NCBI RefSeq assembly: GCF_000739595.1
Contig: NZ_BBJP01000015.1
Coordinates: forward strand, 1 to 32,184
Origin: Halorubrum halophilum
GTDB lineage: Archaea > Halobacteriota > Halobacteria > Halobacteriales > Haloferacaceae
Reading direction: 5' to 3'
DNA: 32,184 bases
A program made the position numbers and the translations under genes. The notes under the pieces are model-generated. The model did no database searches. It saw nothing but the letters and a program-made list of their open reading frames with translations, and was not told the origin of the DNA. Shown here piece after piece: positions 1 to 8,051 of this stretch; positions within the stretch are counted from its first letter, which is position 1; each line of letters starts with the position of its first letter.

Positions 1-1
1 C

Positions 2-979
2 CGACCGCCCGGCTACCGCAAACACGGAGACTCCCACCCGCGTTCAACCGTGTCGTTCAAAGCGGCTGGCTTCAAGCACGACGCACAGTTCACCCGCGTT
101 CGCCTCTCGAAAGGCCGAAACCTCAAAGAACACCGGTCAGACTTCATCCTGTGCGACTACCAGACTCGCCCTGATGTTGACCTGACCGAGTGGGACATTC
201 AACAGGTTCGTGCGGTATACAAGCGTGACGAGTGGCGGTTACAATTCGTCTGTCGAACCACCATTGACCCGGAACCACCGGGCGACGAGGTGGCCGGTGT
301 TGACCTCGGGATCTGTAACTTCGCCGCTGTCTCCTTTGGTGGCGAGTCGGTGTTGTATCCCGGTGGCGCACTCAAAGAGGACGAATACTATCTCACGAAG
401 AAGCGTGCCGAGACGGACGATTCGGCTTCACGCGAAGCGAAGCGTCTTGACCGAAAACGCACCGCTCGCCGGACACACTTCTTGCACACACTCTCGAAAG
501 CGATTGTAGAGGAGTGTGTCGAACGAGAGGTTGGCACGCTTGTCGTTGGCGACCTCGGTGGCATTCGAGAGGACGACGAGAACGGCGAAGCTCGGAACTG
601 GGGCGACCACGGGAACTTAGACTTGCACGGGTGGGCGTTCGATCGGTTCACGACGCTCCTCGACTACAAGGCGGAAGCCGAGGGCATCGACATGGAGTTG
701 GTGTCGGAACGCGATACATCGAAGTCGTGTTCAGCATGTGGTCACACGGATGACAACCAGCGTGTGGAGCGTGGACTGTACGTGTGCGAGGAGTGCGACA
801 CAGTTGCGAACGCGGACGTAAATGGTGCGGAGAACATTCGACAAAAGGTACTCCCGAGTCTCGCCACGGACGGCGGTGATAGGGATAACGGCTGGTTGGC
901 ACAGCCAGGGGTTCGCCTGTTCGACCGTAGCGAGGGCAGTTTCGCCCCGCGAGAACAGGTCGTGAACCGCGAACCGTAA
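2..979 (+). CDS. tnpB: TnpB, IS605/IS1341-type RNA-guided nuclease (5' end outside window)
   Basis: The reading frame is open from base 2, so the gene begins before the window; the first in-window start-like codon (GTG at 50) is internal. TnpB proteins encoded by IS200/IS605-type elements are guide-RNA-directed DNA nucleases. Numbering from the GTG: RuvC-I motif GVDLGI with Asp85; RuvC-II region LVVGDLGGIRED at about 164-175; zinc ribbon CSAC (227-230) and CEEC (246-249); RuvC-III motif NADVNGAENI with Asp256. The usual RuvC-II glutamate (as in vvEdL) is glycine here (Gly167), with an acidic cluster (Glu174, Asp175, Asp176) shortly downstream. No tnpA is visible in the window. The right-end hairpin follows directly. 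Family assignment is firm; whether the nuclease is active cannot be decided. Confidence 0.9.
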   Translation, partial: RPPGYRKHGDSHPRSTVSFKAAGFKHDAQFTRVRLSKGRNLKEHRSDFILCDYQTRPDVDLTEWDIQQVRAVYKRDEWRLQFVCRTTIDPEPPGDEVAGVDLGICNFAAVSFGGESVLYPGGALKEDEYYLTKKRAETDDSASREAKRLDRKRTARRTHFLHTLSKAIVEECVEREVGTLVVGDLGGIREDDENGEARNWGDHGNLDLHGWAFDRFTTLLDYKAEAEGIDMELVSERDTSKSCSACGHTDDNQRVERGLYVCEECDTVANADVNGAENIRQKVLPSLATDGGDRDNGWLAQPGVRLFDRSEGSFAPREQVVNREP

Positions 980-1011
980 TATCCCAACTCAGCGGTGCGG
1001 TGCCGTGGGAT

Positions 1012-1041
1012 TCCCGCGTCTTCAGGCGCGGGAGGATGTCA
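1012..1041 (+). other. Right-end hairpin of the tnpB element, probable 3' part of the guide (omega) RNA
   Basis: A perfect 7-bp stem (1012-1018 TCCCGCG with 1027-1033 CGCGGGA, 8-nt loop) lies 32 bases after the tnpB stop and is followed by GGATGTCAA. In IS605-type elements the right end is a subterminal hairpin, and the guide RNA is transcribed across the 3' end of tnpB into this end. The base where guide sequence would begin, near 1041, is inferred. Confidence 0.6.
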
Positions 1042-1067
1042 AATATTAGAAAATTATTTGTTTCGCT

Positions 1068-1442
1068 ATGTTGTCGTATGAAAACCGGGTCGTCGCCGGA
1101 GCGGGACTCGCGGCCGTACTCTGTCTCGGGGCAGTCACCTTCATCGAGTTACGCGTCGGTTTCCCCGGCGACTGGGCCTCCGTCGTCGCGTTCGTTCTGT
1201 TCATGCTGTTCGGATTCGCGATACCGCAGGTGTATCTGCTGCGAGCGGACCCTTCCGTCTCCCGCGTCTCCCGGATGGGCGTCATCACGCTTATGCTGAT
1301 CGTCCTCGCGAGCGTGTTTTCGACGGACGTTACCGGCGTAGAGCTAACGGTTATCTGGGGTATCGTGGGGGTCAGTGTCGCAGCAATTTTCGTCTACGAG
1401 GTACGCGACGGCTATCTTCAGTCACTCCGGAACGAAACCTGA
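1068..1442 (+). CDS. Small four-helix membrane protein, function unknown
   Basis: A 124-residue protein with four predicted membrane helices at about residues 7-27, 34-54, 70-87 and 92-112, short loops, and a charged tail. No catalytic or binding motif is seen and I do not recognise the family. The ATG at 1068 is preceded by AT-rich sequence (AAATATTAG near 1040-1050) that could serve as a TATA element at the usual distance for a leaderless transcript. The gene sits directly behind the right end of the tnpB element, so the element may have inserted into or near its promoter. Confidence 0.7.
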   Translation: MLSYENRVVAGAGLAAVLCLGAVTFIELRVGFPGDWASVVAFVLFMLFGFAIPQVYLLRADPSVSRVSRMGVITLMLIVLASVFSTDVTGVELTVIWGIVGVSVAAIFVYEVRDGYLQSLRNET

Positions 1443-1525
1443 CGCGAGCAAAACGCCCCGACCGCCCGTGCCGACCGTACTCAGCGTAGCGACCGAAACC
1501 CGTCACTAACAGCGGTTCAACGGAG

Positions 1526-1533
1526 CTAAAAAT
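1526..1533 (-). terminator. Possible oligo-T terminator of icd
   Basis: The + strand has AAAAA at 1528-1532, which reads as T5 on the minus strand 57 bases beyond the icd stop codon. Archaeal RNA polymerase can terminate on short U tracts. No strong hairpin precedes it, so the call is weak. Confidence 0.3.
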
Positions 1534-1589
1534 ACACAGAGTCGATGATTCGCCTCTGTCCCGAGATCGACGTTGCCGATCGACGAGTC

Positions 1590-2852
1590 TTACGCCAGCT
1601 CGTCGATCTGCTCGACGACGGCGTCGGCGAACTCGCTCGTCGCGAGCTTCTCGCCGCCCTCGATCTGCCGGTGGAGGTCGTAGGTGACCTTCTTGGAGGC
1701 GATCGTCTCCTCAACGGCCTCACGCACGAGGTCGGCGGCGTCGGACCAGCCGAGGTAGTCGAGCATCTCGCGGCCGGAGAGGATCATCGCGGTGGGGTTC
1801 ACCTTGTCCTCGCCGGCGTACTTGGGCGCGGAGCCGTGGACGGGCTCGGCGAGACAGCGGCCGTGACCGCGGTTGATGCCGGGCGCGATGCCGAGGCCGC
1901 CGATCTGCGCGCCGGCGGCGTCGGACATGTAGTCGCCGTTGAGGTTCATCGTCGCGATGACGGAGTACTCGTCCGTACGCGTAAGCAGCTGCTGGAGCAT
2001 GTTGTCCGCGATGCGGTCCTTGACGACGAGGGTTCCCTCGGGCTGTTCGCCGTCGTGCTCCTCCCAGAGCTGGTCCTCGGTGATGACGTCGTCGCCGTAC
2101 TCCTCCTCGGCGACCTCGTAGCCCCAGTCGCGGAACGCGCCCTCGGTGAACTTCATGATGTTCCCCTTGTGGACGAGCGTGACCGAGTCGCGGTCGTTGG
2201 CGAGCGCGTAGTCGACCGCCTCGCGGATGAGGCGCTTCGAGCCGAACTCGGAGATGGGCTTGACGCCGATGCCGACCGGGCCGTCGTGGATGACGTCGGC
2301 GACCTCCATGTCCTCTTCGAGGAAGTCGCGTACCTGCTCGGACTCGTCGGTGCCGGCCTCCCACTCGATGCCGGCGTACACGTCCTCGGTGTTCTCCCGG
2401 AAGGTGATCATGTCCATCTCCTCCGGGTTCTTGACGGGCGAGGGGACGCCGTCGATGTAGTAGGTGGGGCGGACGTTCGCGTAGAGGTCGAGCGTCTTTC
2501 GGAGCGCGACGTTCAGCGAGCGGAAGCCGGCGCCGACGGGGGTCGTCAGCGGGCCCTTGATCGCGACGCGGTGGTCGCGGATGGCCGAGACGGTGTCCTC
2601 GGGGAGGTTCTCGTCGTACTTCTCTCGGGCGCTGCCGCCGGCGTAGACGCGCATCCACGCGATGGAGCGGCCCGTCGCCTCCGCGGCCGCGTCCAGTACC
2701 TTCTGGGCGGCCGGCCCGACGTCGGTACCGATCCCGTCGCCGTGAATGATCGGGATGATCGGGTTCTCGGGAACGTTCAGCTCGCCGGTCTCCTCGTCGG
2801 CGAGCGTGATGGCCTCGCCGTCCTCGGGGACGTCGACCTTGTCGTAGCTCAT
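1590..2852 (-). CDS. icd: NADP-dependent isocitrate dehydrogenase
   Basis: Converts isocitrate to 2-oxoglutarate and CO2 in the citric acid cycle, in the cytoplasm. The 420-residue length fits the archaeal/bacterial homodimeric enzyme. Visible signatures: HGDGIG near 37-42; substrate-binding RSLNVALR at 111-118; FRENTEDVYAGIE at 151-163; and HGSAPKYAGEDKVNP near the C terminus. In the last, the Lys-Tyr of APKYAG matches the residues that confer NADP specificity in the E. coli enzyme. Transcribed alone on the minus strand; the 90-bp gap to the upstream glycosyltransferase gene has a weak TTTAC-type element about 27 nt from the ATG. Confidence 0.97.
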   Translation of the reverse strand: MSYDKVDVPEDGEAITLADEETGELNVPENPIIPIIHGDGIGTDVGPAAQKVLDAAAEATGRSIAWMRVYAGGSAREKYDENLPEDTVSAIRDHRVAIKGPLTTPVGAGFRSLNVALRKTLDLYANVRPTYYIDGVPSPVKNPEEMDMITFRENTEDVYAGIEWEAGTDESEQVRDFLEEDMEVADVIHDGPVGIGVKPISEFGSKRLIREAVDYALANDRDSVTLVHKGNIMKFTEGAFRDWGYEVAEEEYGDDVITEDQLWEEHDGEQPEGTLVVKDRIADNMLQQLLTRTDEYSVIATMNLNGDYMSDAAGAQIGGLGIAPGINRGHGRCLAEPVHGSAPKYAGEDKVNPTAMILSGREMLDYLGWSDAADLVREAVEETIASKKVTYDLHRQIEGGEKLATSEFADAVVEQIDELA

Positions 2853-2942
2853 GAACGTGCGTGCGTTGTCGGACCCGCGTAAAGTGCCTGCCGCTTTGCT
2901 TCTGAGCTCCGTATCCGCCGAAATCGACCGTTTCCGACGACT

Positions 2943-3908
2943 TCAGACGGGAAGCACTTCCACGTCGAACAGCGACCGCCACCGGTAGCGCCGGCCGCCC
3001 CACACGAATGTCCGGCGCGCCAGCGCGTACGCGAGGAGGAGCGGCGAGACGATCACCGCCGGACCCGCGAGCAGGAACGTCGCCCGACGGATCCCGAACC
3101 GGGCGTAGATACCCGCCGAGATCGCGGTGACGAGCGTCACGCCGATCACCGGCGCGAACAGACACAGCGCGGCGAACGCGACCGCGAAGGCGACGTTGAA
3201 CGCGGCCCCGAGAGGCGCGTGGAACCGCACGATACGGAAGAACCGGACGAACCGCTCCAGCGATCCCCGGATCGACCCGCCGGCGGGGACGGTCCGGGTC
3301 CGGTCCGCGGCGGTCACGTCGACGTGTTCCGAGAGGGTCCCGTCGTCGCTGACGGTCCGGCGGAGGTCCGCGAGGAACGCGTCCCGCCCGTCTCGGAGGT
3401 CGTCACGCTCGAAGACGACCGCGCCGCCCCAAGCGATCCCGCCCGCGGACACCGCGGCGGTCCCGCCGAGCGCATACGCGGGCTCGAGCAGGCGGGCGAG
3501 GGGATCCTTCCCGACGAAGACGGGAATCTCAGTCGTGGGTCCCTGTCGCTCGTAGTCGGCGTTGAGCGTTGCCAGCCAGTGGTCCGGGTGCGCGAAGTCG
3601 TCGTCGGTCCAGACGATCCGGTCGTGCGCGGCCGCCTCCATCCCCACGGCGATGGCGTTCGCCTTTCCGGAGCAGCCCTCGGGCTCACCAGCGAGGACGA
3701 TCCGGACGCCGTCCGGCGTCGTCCCCCGGCGATCGGCGACCGGGTCGTCGGCGGTGTCACAGATCACGAGCAGCTCGTCGCGCTCGCCGAGTTGTCCGGC
3801 CACCTCGTCGCAGGCGTCGGCCCAGCGCACGGTGGGGAGGAGAACGGAGTTCGGCGGGCGGTCCTGATCCGTGCTGGTCACGTCGCCCGCTTCGCGCGCG
3901 GACCCCAT
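2943..3908 (-). CDS. Membrane glycosyltransferase, family 2 / ceramide-glucosyltransferase-like
   Basis: A 321-residue GT-A type enzyme with a membrane-anchored C terminus. The N-terminal half carries a nucleotide-sugar fold start (VLLPTVRW), the SGKANAIAVGM segment, and the DxD-type metal motif in VWTDDDF at about 97-103. The C-terminal third has two to three membrane helices and ends in a basic, aromatic tail (WGGRRYRW). The layout resembles GT2/GT21 enzymes that add sugars to lipids, but no clean Q(R)xxRW motif is seen; RFVRFFRIVRFH lies where it would be expected. It starts 64 bases after the HTTM gene on the same strand and may be co-transcribed. The acceptor is unknown. A GTG at about 3882 is an alternative start. 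Confidence 0.8.
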   Translation of the reverse strand: MGSAREAGDVTSTDQDRPPNSVLLPTVRWADACDEVAGQLGERDELLVICDTADDPVADRRGTTPDGVRIVLAGEPEGCSGKANAIAVGMEAAAHDRIVWTDDDFAHPDHWLATLNADYERQGPTTEIPVFVGKDPLARLLEPAYALGGTAAVSAGGIAWGGAVVFERDDLRDGRDAFLADLRRTVSDDGTLSEHVDVTAADRTRTVPAGGSIRGSLERFVRFFRIVRFHAPLGAAFNVAFAVAFAALCLFAPVIGVTLVTAISAGIYARFGIRRATFLLAGPAVIVSPLLLAYALARRTFVWGGRRYRWRSLFDVEVLPV

Positions 3909-3972
3909 AAGTGGTCAGTCGGAGCCTACTCGCTCGCGTTCGCCGACGCTCACCGACAATCGTACCCCGTAC

Positions 3973-5523
3973 TCACCGACACTCGCGCGTGCCGATCTCA
4001 CGGACCCAGACCTCGTCGCTCCCGGACACGTCGACCCCGACCGACGAGACCGTCACCGATTCCGTCTCCCCGCCGGAGAGTTCCGCCGCCCGGTCACAGA
4101 GGTGCACGAGCGTCGCGTCGACGCGAGCGGTGTCGTCGACCGACAGCCGGGAGAAGTGCTTCCGCCAGCGGGCGGTGGGGTAGCTCCGGGCGTCGGACGG
4201 GGGGCGGTCGGCCGCGACCGAGTCGCCGTGCAGCGCGTCGATCCGGTCACCGCCGGCGGTCGTCGCCGTCGCGAGCACGAGCGAGTCGGTCGACGGCGGC
4301 TCCGGCGCGAACATGTCCCAGTCGGTCTGGGCCGGGTCGGACACTGCCACGACGGGGTCGGGCGCAGCGACGACTCCGAGCCCCATCGCGTTCCACGCGA
4401 GCAGCGAGACGAGGAGAAGGGTGGCGACGGCGGCGAGGGCGCGGCCGCGGGTCGCCCGGCCGAGACCGAGATCGGAGAGCGGGTCGGTGGCGACCGATCC
4501 GCCACCCGGCGGCTCGGGGATCCCCTCCGCCGCCGACCGAAATCGCCCGATCGCCGGCGCGGCCAGCGACTCGATCCGATCCCAGACGAACGGTGGGAAG
4601 AAGGGGATCAGCGCGGTCGCCGACACGACCGAGAAGACGCCGATCTGGAGCGTGAGCGCCATCGAGAGGTGGGCGACGACGAGGACGCCGGCGAGCGCCG
4701 CCCGGACCCGTCGGGCGCTCGCGACGAGCAGCGGCGAGGCGACGAGCAGCGCGACCCAGCCGTAGGTCGCGGCCGCGAGCAGCGCCGGGCTCTCGGGCAT
4801 CAGTCCCCCGAACGGGCCGTGGAGGTACGTGAGCCGGAAGACGGTCCCGACCGCCTCGCCCGCGGGCCACGCCTCCCCGCGGAGCTTCACGACCGCGTTC
4901 GAGACGTAGACCGCGAGAACGACGGTCAACAGGAGGGCTGAGGCGGGGCCGGCGAACCGGGAGTTTTCGCGCGGTGGTCGTTCTCCCTCGCCCAGCGCGA
5001 CCCGCCGCCGAACCGCGTCCGCCGACCAGCGCGCGCCGAGCGGGCACAGCAGCCCGGCCCCGAGCAGCTGCCAGAGCAGCGTGTCGCCGGCGTTGAGCAC
5101 GAACGGATTCCGCGCCTGCAGCGACGCGAGCAGGACCAGCGAGACCGCAGCCGCGAGCCGGGTCCGGTAGCCGACCGCGAGCGCGACCGCGGCGAGCCCG
5201 GCGACGAGGAACAGCAGGGCGACGGCCCACGCCTCGCCGGAAAGCGCGTGGAGCGAGAGCCGGGTTCCGAGGGAGTACGACTCCGGGACCGTCGACCGGG
5301 GGAGTACCCCTGAATCGGTGTAGAACGCCGTTAGATTCCGGGCGCGCAGCGCGAGGTCGACGAGGAGGACGACGCCGAGCGCGACTCGGAACGCAGCGAG
5401 CGCGCGCGTATCGATCCCGATCCGGGACCGGAGCGCGGCGCGGGGCCGGTCGGGGACCGCGGATCCGGTGTCGTCAGTCCCGGAGCCGGAGTCGTCGACG
5501 GCGGCGTCTCGGCGTTCGACCAC
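3973..5523 (-). CDS. HTTM-domain (vitamin K-dependent carboxylase-like) membrane protein
   Basis: A 516-residue polytopic protein. Signatures of the HTTM / gamma-carboxylase-like membrane family are DTRALAAFRVALG at the first helix, FYTDSGVLPRS in the first external loop, and ARNPFVLNAGDTLLWQLL in the middle. About ten hydrophobic helices are followed by a C-terminal extracytoplasmic domain beginning around DWDMFAPEPP. Only the membrane domain is recognised; most prokaryotic HTTM proteins have no known reaction. The frame stays open upstream to 6168, but that part only shadows the divergent asparaginase gene. The GTG at 5523 was chosen because translation before it is low-complexity arginine-rich sequence and an ACCTTTCC element lies about 28 nt upstream. 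The glycosyltransferase follows on the same strand. Confidence 0.82.
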   Translation of the reverse strand: MVERRDAAVDDSGSGTDDTGSAVPDRPRAALRSRIGIDTRALAAFRVALGVVLLVDLALRARNLTAFYTDSGVLPRSTVPESYSLGTRLSLHALSGEAWAVALLFLVAGLAAVALAVGYRTRLAAAVSLVLLASLQARNPFVLNAGDTLLWQLLGAGLLCPLGARWSADAVRRRVALGEGERPPRENSRFAGPASALLLTVVLAVYVSNAVVKLRGEAWPAGEAVGTVFRLTYLHGPFGGLMPESPALLAAATYGWVALLVASPLLVASARRVRAALAGVLVVAHLSMALTLQIGVFSVVSATALIPFFPPFVWDRIESLAAPAIGRFRSAAEGIPEPPGGGSVATDPLSDLGLGRATRGRALAAVATLLLVSLLAWNAMGLGVVAAPDPVVAVSDPAQTDWDMFAPEPPSTDSLVLATATTAGGDRIDALHGDSVAADRPPSDARSYPTARWRKHFSRLSVDDTARVDATLVHLCDRAAELSGGETESVTVSSVGVDVSGSDEVWVREIGTRECR

Positions 5524-5610
5524 GATGGTGACGACTCCCCGAGGAGCGTGGAAAGGTCTTGCGGCGGCGAGAGGGGAGATAGGAGTGGCCGACACCACCT
5601 CTTTCCGGGC

Positions 5611-5618
5611 GCTTATCC
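5611..5618 (+). promoter_or_regulatory. TATA-like element of the asparaginase gene
   Basis: GCTTATCC is centred about 27 nt before the ATG at 5641, which implies a leaderless mRNA and supports that start over the longer open frame. Confidence 0.6.
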
Positions 5619-5640
5619 GGACGCCGCGAGACCCCCGCGT

Positions 5641-6534
5641 ATGCGCGTCATCGCTCACGGCGGCGCCGGGGGACGCCCGGACGAGCCGGCACCCAGACAG
5701 GCGACGCTCGACGAGGCGACCCGCCGCGGCGTCGACGCCGACACACCTCTCGACGCGGTCGAGACGGCGCTCGGCGTCCTCGAATCGGACCCGCGGTTCA
5801 ACGCCGGCGTCGGCGGCGCGGTCCAGTCCGACGGCGTCGTCCGCACGGACGCGGGCGTGATGACTTCCGACCGGGAGATCGGCGCGGCCTGCTCGATGTC
5901 CGGCGTCGAGCGCGCGGCGAGCGTCGCCCGCGTCGTCCACTCGGAGACGCCGCACGTCTTCGTCTCCGGCGAGCACGCGGTCGACCTCGCGAGCGAGTTC
6001 GGGATCGAGACGGACGTCGACCTGCTCACCGACGAGACGCGCGAGGGGTACGAAGAGGAGGACCCGCCGCGGGGAGGGCCACGCGAGCACCTCGACTGGC
6101 TCGCGACGCGGTTCGGATCGGGCGACGATCAGGCGGGAGAGCGGTCGAAAGATGAGGCGCCCGACCACGACACGGTCGGCACGGTTGCCACCGACGGCGA
6201 GACGTTCGCGGCGGCGACCTCCACGGGCGGCCGGTCGTTCGCGCTCGCGGGGCGCGTCGGCGACGTGCCGCAGGTCGGATCGGGCTTCTTCTGTACCGCG
6301 GCCGGCGGCGCGAGCGCGACGGGCGCCGGCGAGGACATCGCACGCGTGACGCTCTCGCGGCGGGCGGTGGGGTATCTCGACGACGGACTCGGGGCGCAGG
6401 CAGCGGCCGAGCGAGCGATCGACGAGTTCGAGGACATTACCGGATCGGGGGCGGGCGTCATCGTCCTCGGGGAGGACGAAGCCGGGAGCGCGTTCAACAC
6501 GGACGGAATGCAGACGAGCATCGGTTATAAGTAG
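5641..6534 (+). CDS. Isoaspartyl peptidase / type 2 L-asparaginase (Ntn hydrolase)
   Basis: A 297-residue member of the asparaginase-2 family, which self-cleaves to expose an N-terminal threonine and hydrolyses beta-aspartyl dipeptides and asparagine. Visible features: HGGAG near the start (residues 6-10); FNAGVGGAVQSDG; and the autocleavage site DTVGTVATD, where the threonine of GTVA becomes the nucleophile. Downstream are the glycine-rich GAGEDIARVTLSR and the closing FNTDGM. The ATG at 5641 places HGGAG at the expected distance and fits the TATA box; the frame opening earlier at 5548 is not used. Divergent from the HTTM gene with a shared 117-bp promoter region. Confidence 0.93.
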   Translation: MRVIAHGGAGGRPDEPAPRQATLDEATRRGVDADTPLDAVETALGVLESDPRFNAGVGGAVQSDGVVRTDAGVMTSDREIGAACSMSGVERAASVARVVHSETPHVFVSGEHAVDLASEFGIETDVDLLTDETREGYEEEDPPRGGPREHLDWLATRFGSGDDQAGERSKDEAPDHDTVGTVATDGETFAAATSTGGRSFALAGRVGDVPQVGSGFFCTAAGGASATGAGEDIARVTLSRRAVGYLDDGLGAQAAAERAIDEFEDITGSGAGVIVLGEDEAGSAFNTDGMQTSIGYK

Positions 6535-6556
6535 TCGATGATTTGCCAGTCGATCG

Positions 6557-6932
6557 CTTATAAACAGTCAATACCGCGGTGACCACTTCCAAAGCCCCAG
6601 TCGCGACGGCTCGCGCGACTCGCTGCGCTCCTCGCTCAGTCGCAATCGCTCCTTCGCTGCGGTGCTTGCGTCGTCGTGCTTCGCCCTCGCGACTGCCCCT
6701 TTGAGTCCCCATCCCGCACTGCCCACCACCGCAGCCTCACACCTCCCCAGCCTCGTCGGTCGCCCTCCGCGTTGCTCCGGGCGACCGACTCCCTCGCACC
6801 GTCGTCGCCGGCGGCTCCGCCGCCGGCTGCCAGAGGGACCGAAGGTCCCTCGCGGCTCGCGGCCCTACGGGCCGCTCGCCGGGGCGCGCCACCCGAAAAG
6901 ATCGGTTGAGTGTCGTCGATAACTTATAAACA
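6557..6932 (+). repeat. Dispersed hairpin-rich non-coding element, copy 1
   Basis: This fills most of the gene-free stretch 6535-7010. It is bounded by CTTATAAACA at 6557-6566 and 6923-6932. Blocks match the inverse complement of 31402-31834: 6588-6617, 6681-6710, 6731-6759 and 6823-6851. Four hairpins lie in the right half: 6755-6765/6779-6789 (11 bp), 6807-6815/6819-6827 (9 bp), 6833-6840/6844-6851 (8 bp) and 6859-6865/6869-6875 (7 bp). Open frames across it are arginine/serine-rich shadows and not genes. Confidence 0.85.
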
Positions 6933-6978
6933 ACCCCGTTACCCCCACCTCCGTCCGCCTCATCGCCCGCGGAGGCGA

Positions 6979-6988
6979 GGATACAAAT
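6979..6988 (+). promoter_or_regulatory. TATA-like element of the cofD operon
   Basis: GGATACAAAT is centred about 27 nt before the cofD ATG, consistent with a leaderless operon transcript. It lies outside the upstream repeat. Confidence 0.55.
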
Positions 6989-7010
6989 CCGCCCGCCGCG
7001 TTGCCCGCGT

Positions 7011-8051
7011 ATGGTCACGTTCCTCGCCGGCGGCACGGGGACGCCGAAGCTCCTCGACGGGGCGACCCGCGTGTGGGACCCCGCGGAGGTCTCGGTCGTC
7101 GCCAACACTGGCGACGACATCGAGCTCGGCGGCCACCTCGTCTGCCCCGACGTCGACACCGTGCTGTTCGCGGGCGGCGGCGTCCTCGACCGCGAGACGT
7201 GGTGGGGGATCGCGGACGACACGGCGGCGACCCACGAGGAACTCCGCCGGCTCGCGGAGGCGGCCGGACTCGAAACGGGTCCCCGATACCTCGACGACGA
7301 GGCGCAGACGGCGGGGCGCGGGATCGCCCGCTGGCGGCGTTTTTCAGGTGTTGGCGAGTTCATGGAGATCGGCGACCGCGACCGCGCGGTCCACGTCACG
7401 CGCACGAGCCTGCTCGACGAGGGGAAGTCGCTCACCGAGGCGATCCGGACCCTCGCGGACGCATTCGACCTCGACGTCGACCTCCTCCCGATGTCCGACG
7501 ATCCGGTCGCGACGCTGATCCACACCGAGGCGGGCGAGACGATCCACTTCCAGGAGTACTGGGTCGCGCGCCGCGCGGATCCCGCCGTCGCCGACGTGGA
7601 GTTCCGGGGCGCCGCGGACGCGGAGCCGACCGCCGCCGTCCGCGAGGCGCTCGACGATCCCGTGGTGATCGGTCCCTCCAACCCCGTGACGAGCATCGGG
7701 CCGATGCTCGCGGTTCCCGGCGTCGAGGCGGCGCTGGAGGCGACCCCCGTGGTCGCGGTCTCGCCGTTCGTCGGCGACGAGGTCTTCTCCGGGCCCGCCG
7801 CCGAGCTGATGCGGGGCGTCGGCCGCGACCCCTCGACCGCCGGCGTCGCCGACGCGTACCCGTTCGCGGACGCGTTCGTCCTCGACGACGACGACCCGAC
7901 CGAACTCCCCGAGCAGCACGTCGAGCGCACCGACACTCGCATCGACGACGCGGACGACGCCGAGCGCGTCGCTCGGGCGTGCGAGCGCGCGCTGGCGGCG
8001 GTGGCGAACGGAGAGGCCGAAACGGAAGCTGACGCGGAGGTGGCGGAGTGA
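7011..8051 (+). CDS. cofD: 2-phospho-L-lactate transferase (coenzyme F420 biosynthesis)
   Basis: CofD transfers the phospholactyl (or phosphoenolpyruvyl) group from the activated LPPG/EPPG intermediate to Fo, giving F420-0 (or its dehydro form). The 346-residue length is slightly above the usual 310-330 because of an acidic C-terminal tail. Motifs: [14 protein letters not shown] at 4-17; [20 protein letters not shown] at about 36-55; the DVLPMSDD-equivalent [15 protein letters not shown]; and [13 protein letters not shown], the conserved C-terminal substrate loop. First gene of a four-gene operon; its TGA overlaps the next GTG by four bases. Confidence 0.96.
   Translation: MVTFLAGGTGTPKLLDGATRVWDPAEVSVVANTGDDIELGGHLVCPDVDTVLFAGGGVLDRETWWGIADDTAATHEELRRLAEAAGLETGPRYLDDEAQTAGRGIARWRRFSGVGEFMEIGDRDRAVHVTRTSLLDEGKSLTEAIRTLADAFDLDVDLLPMSDDPVATLIHTEAGETIHFQEYWVARRADPAVADVEFRGAADAEPTAAVREALDDPVVIGPSNPVTSIGPMLAVPGVEAALEATPVVAVSPFVGDEVFSGPAAELMRGVGRDPSTAGVADAYPFADAFVLDDDDPTELPEQHVERTDTRIDDADDAERVARACERALAAVANGEAETEADAEVAE

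Noticed and set aside
1545-2882. 445-residue plus-strand frame opposite icd
   Set aside because: An antisense shadow with repetitive Val/Leu/Asp content, typical of GC-rich third positions.
5524-6168. N-terminal extension of the HTTM frame
   Set aside because: Antisense to the asparaginase gene and arginine-rich; the promoter and start at 5523 explain the real protein.
6662-6922. Open frames in the first repeat copy, and the long minus-strand frame 6737-7942
   Set aside because: Arginine/serine-rich shadows; they cross the repeat or run antisense to cofD.
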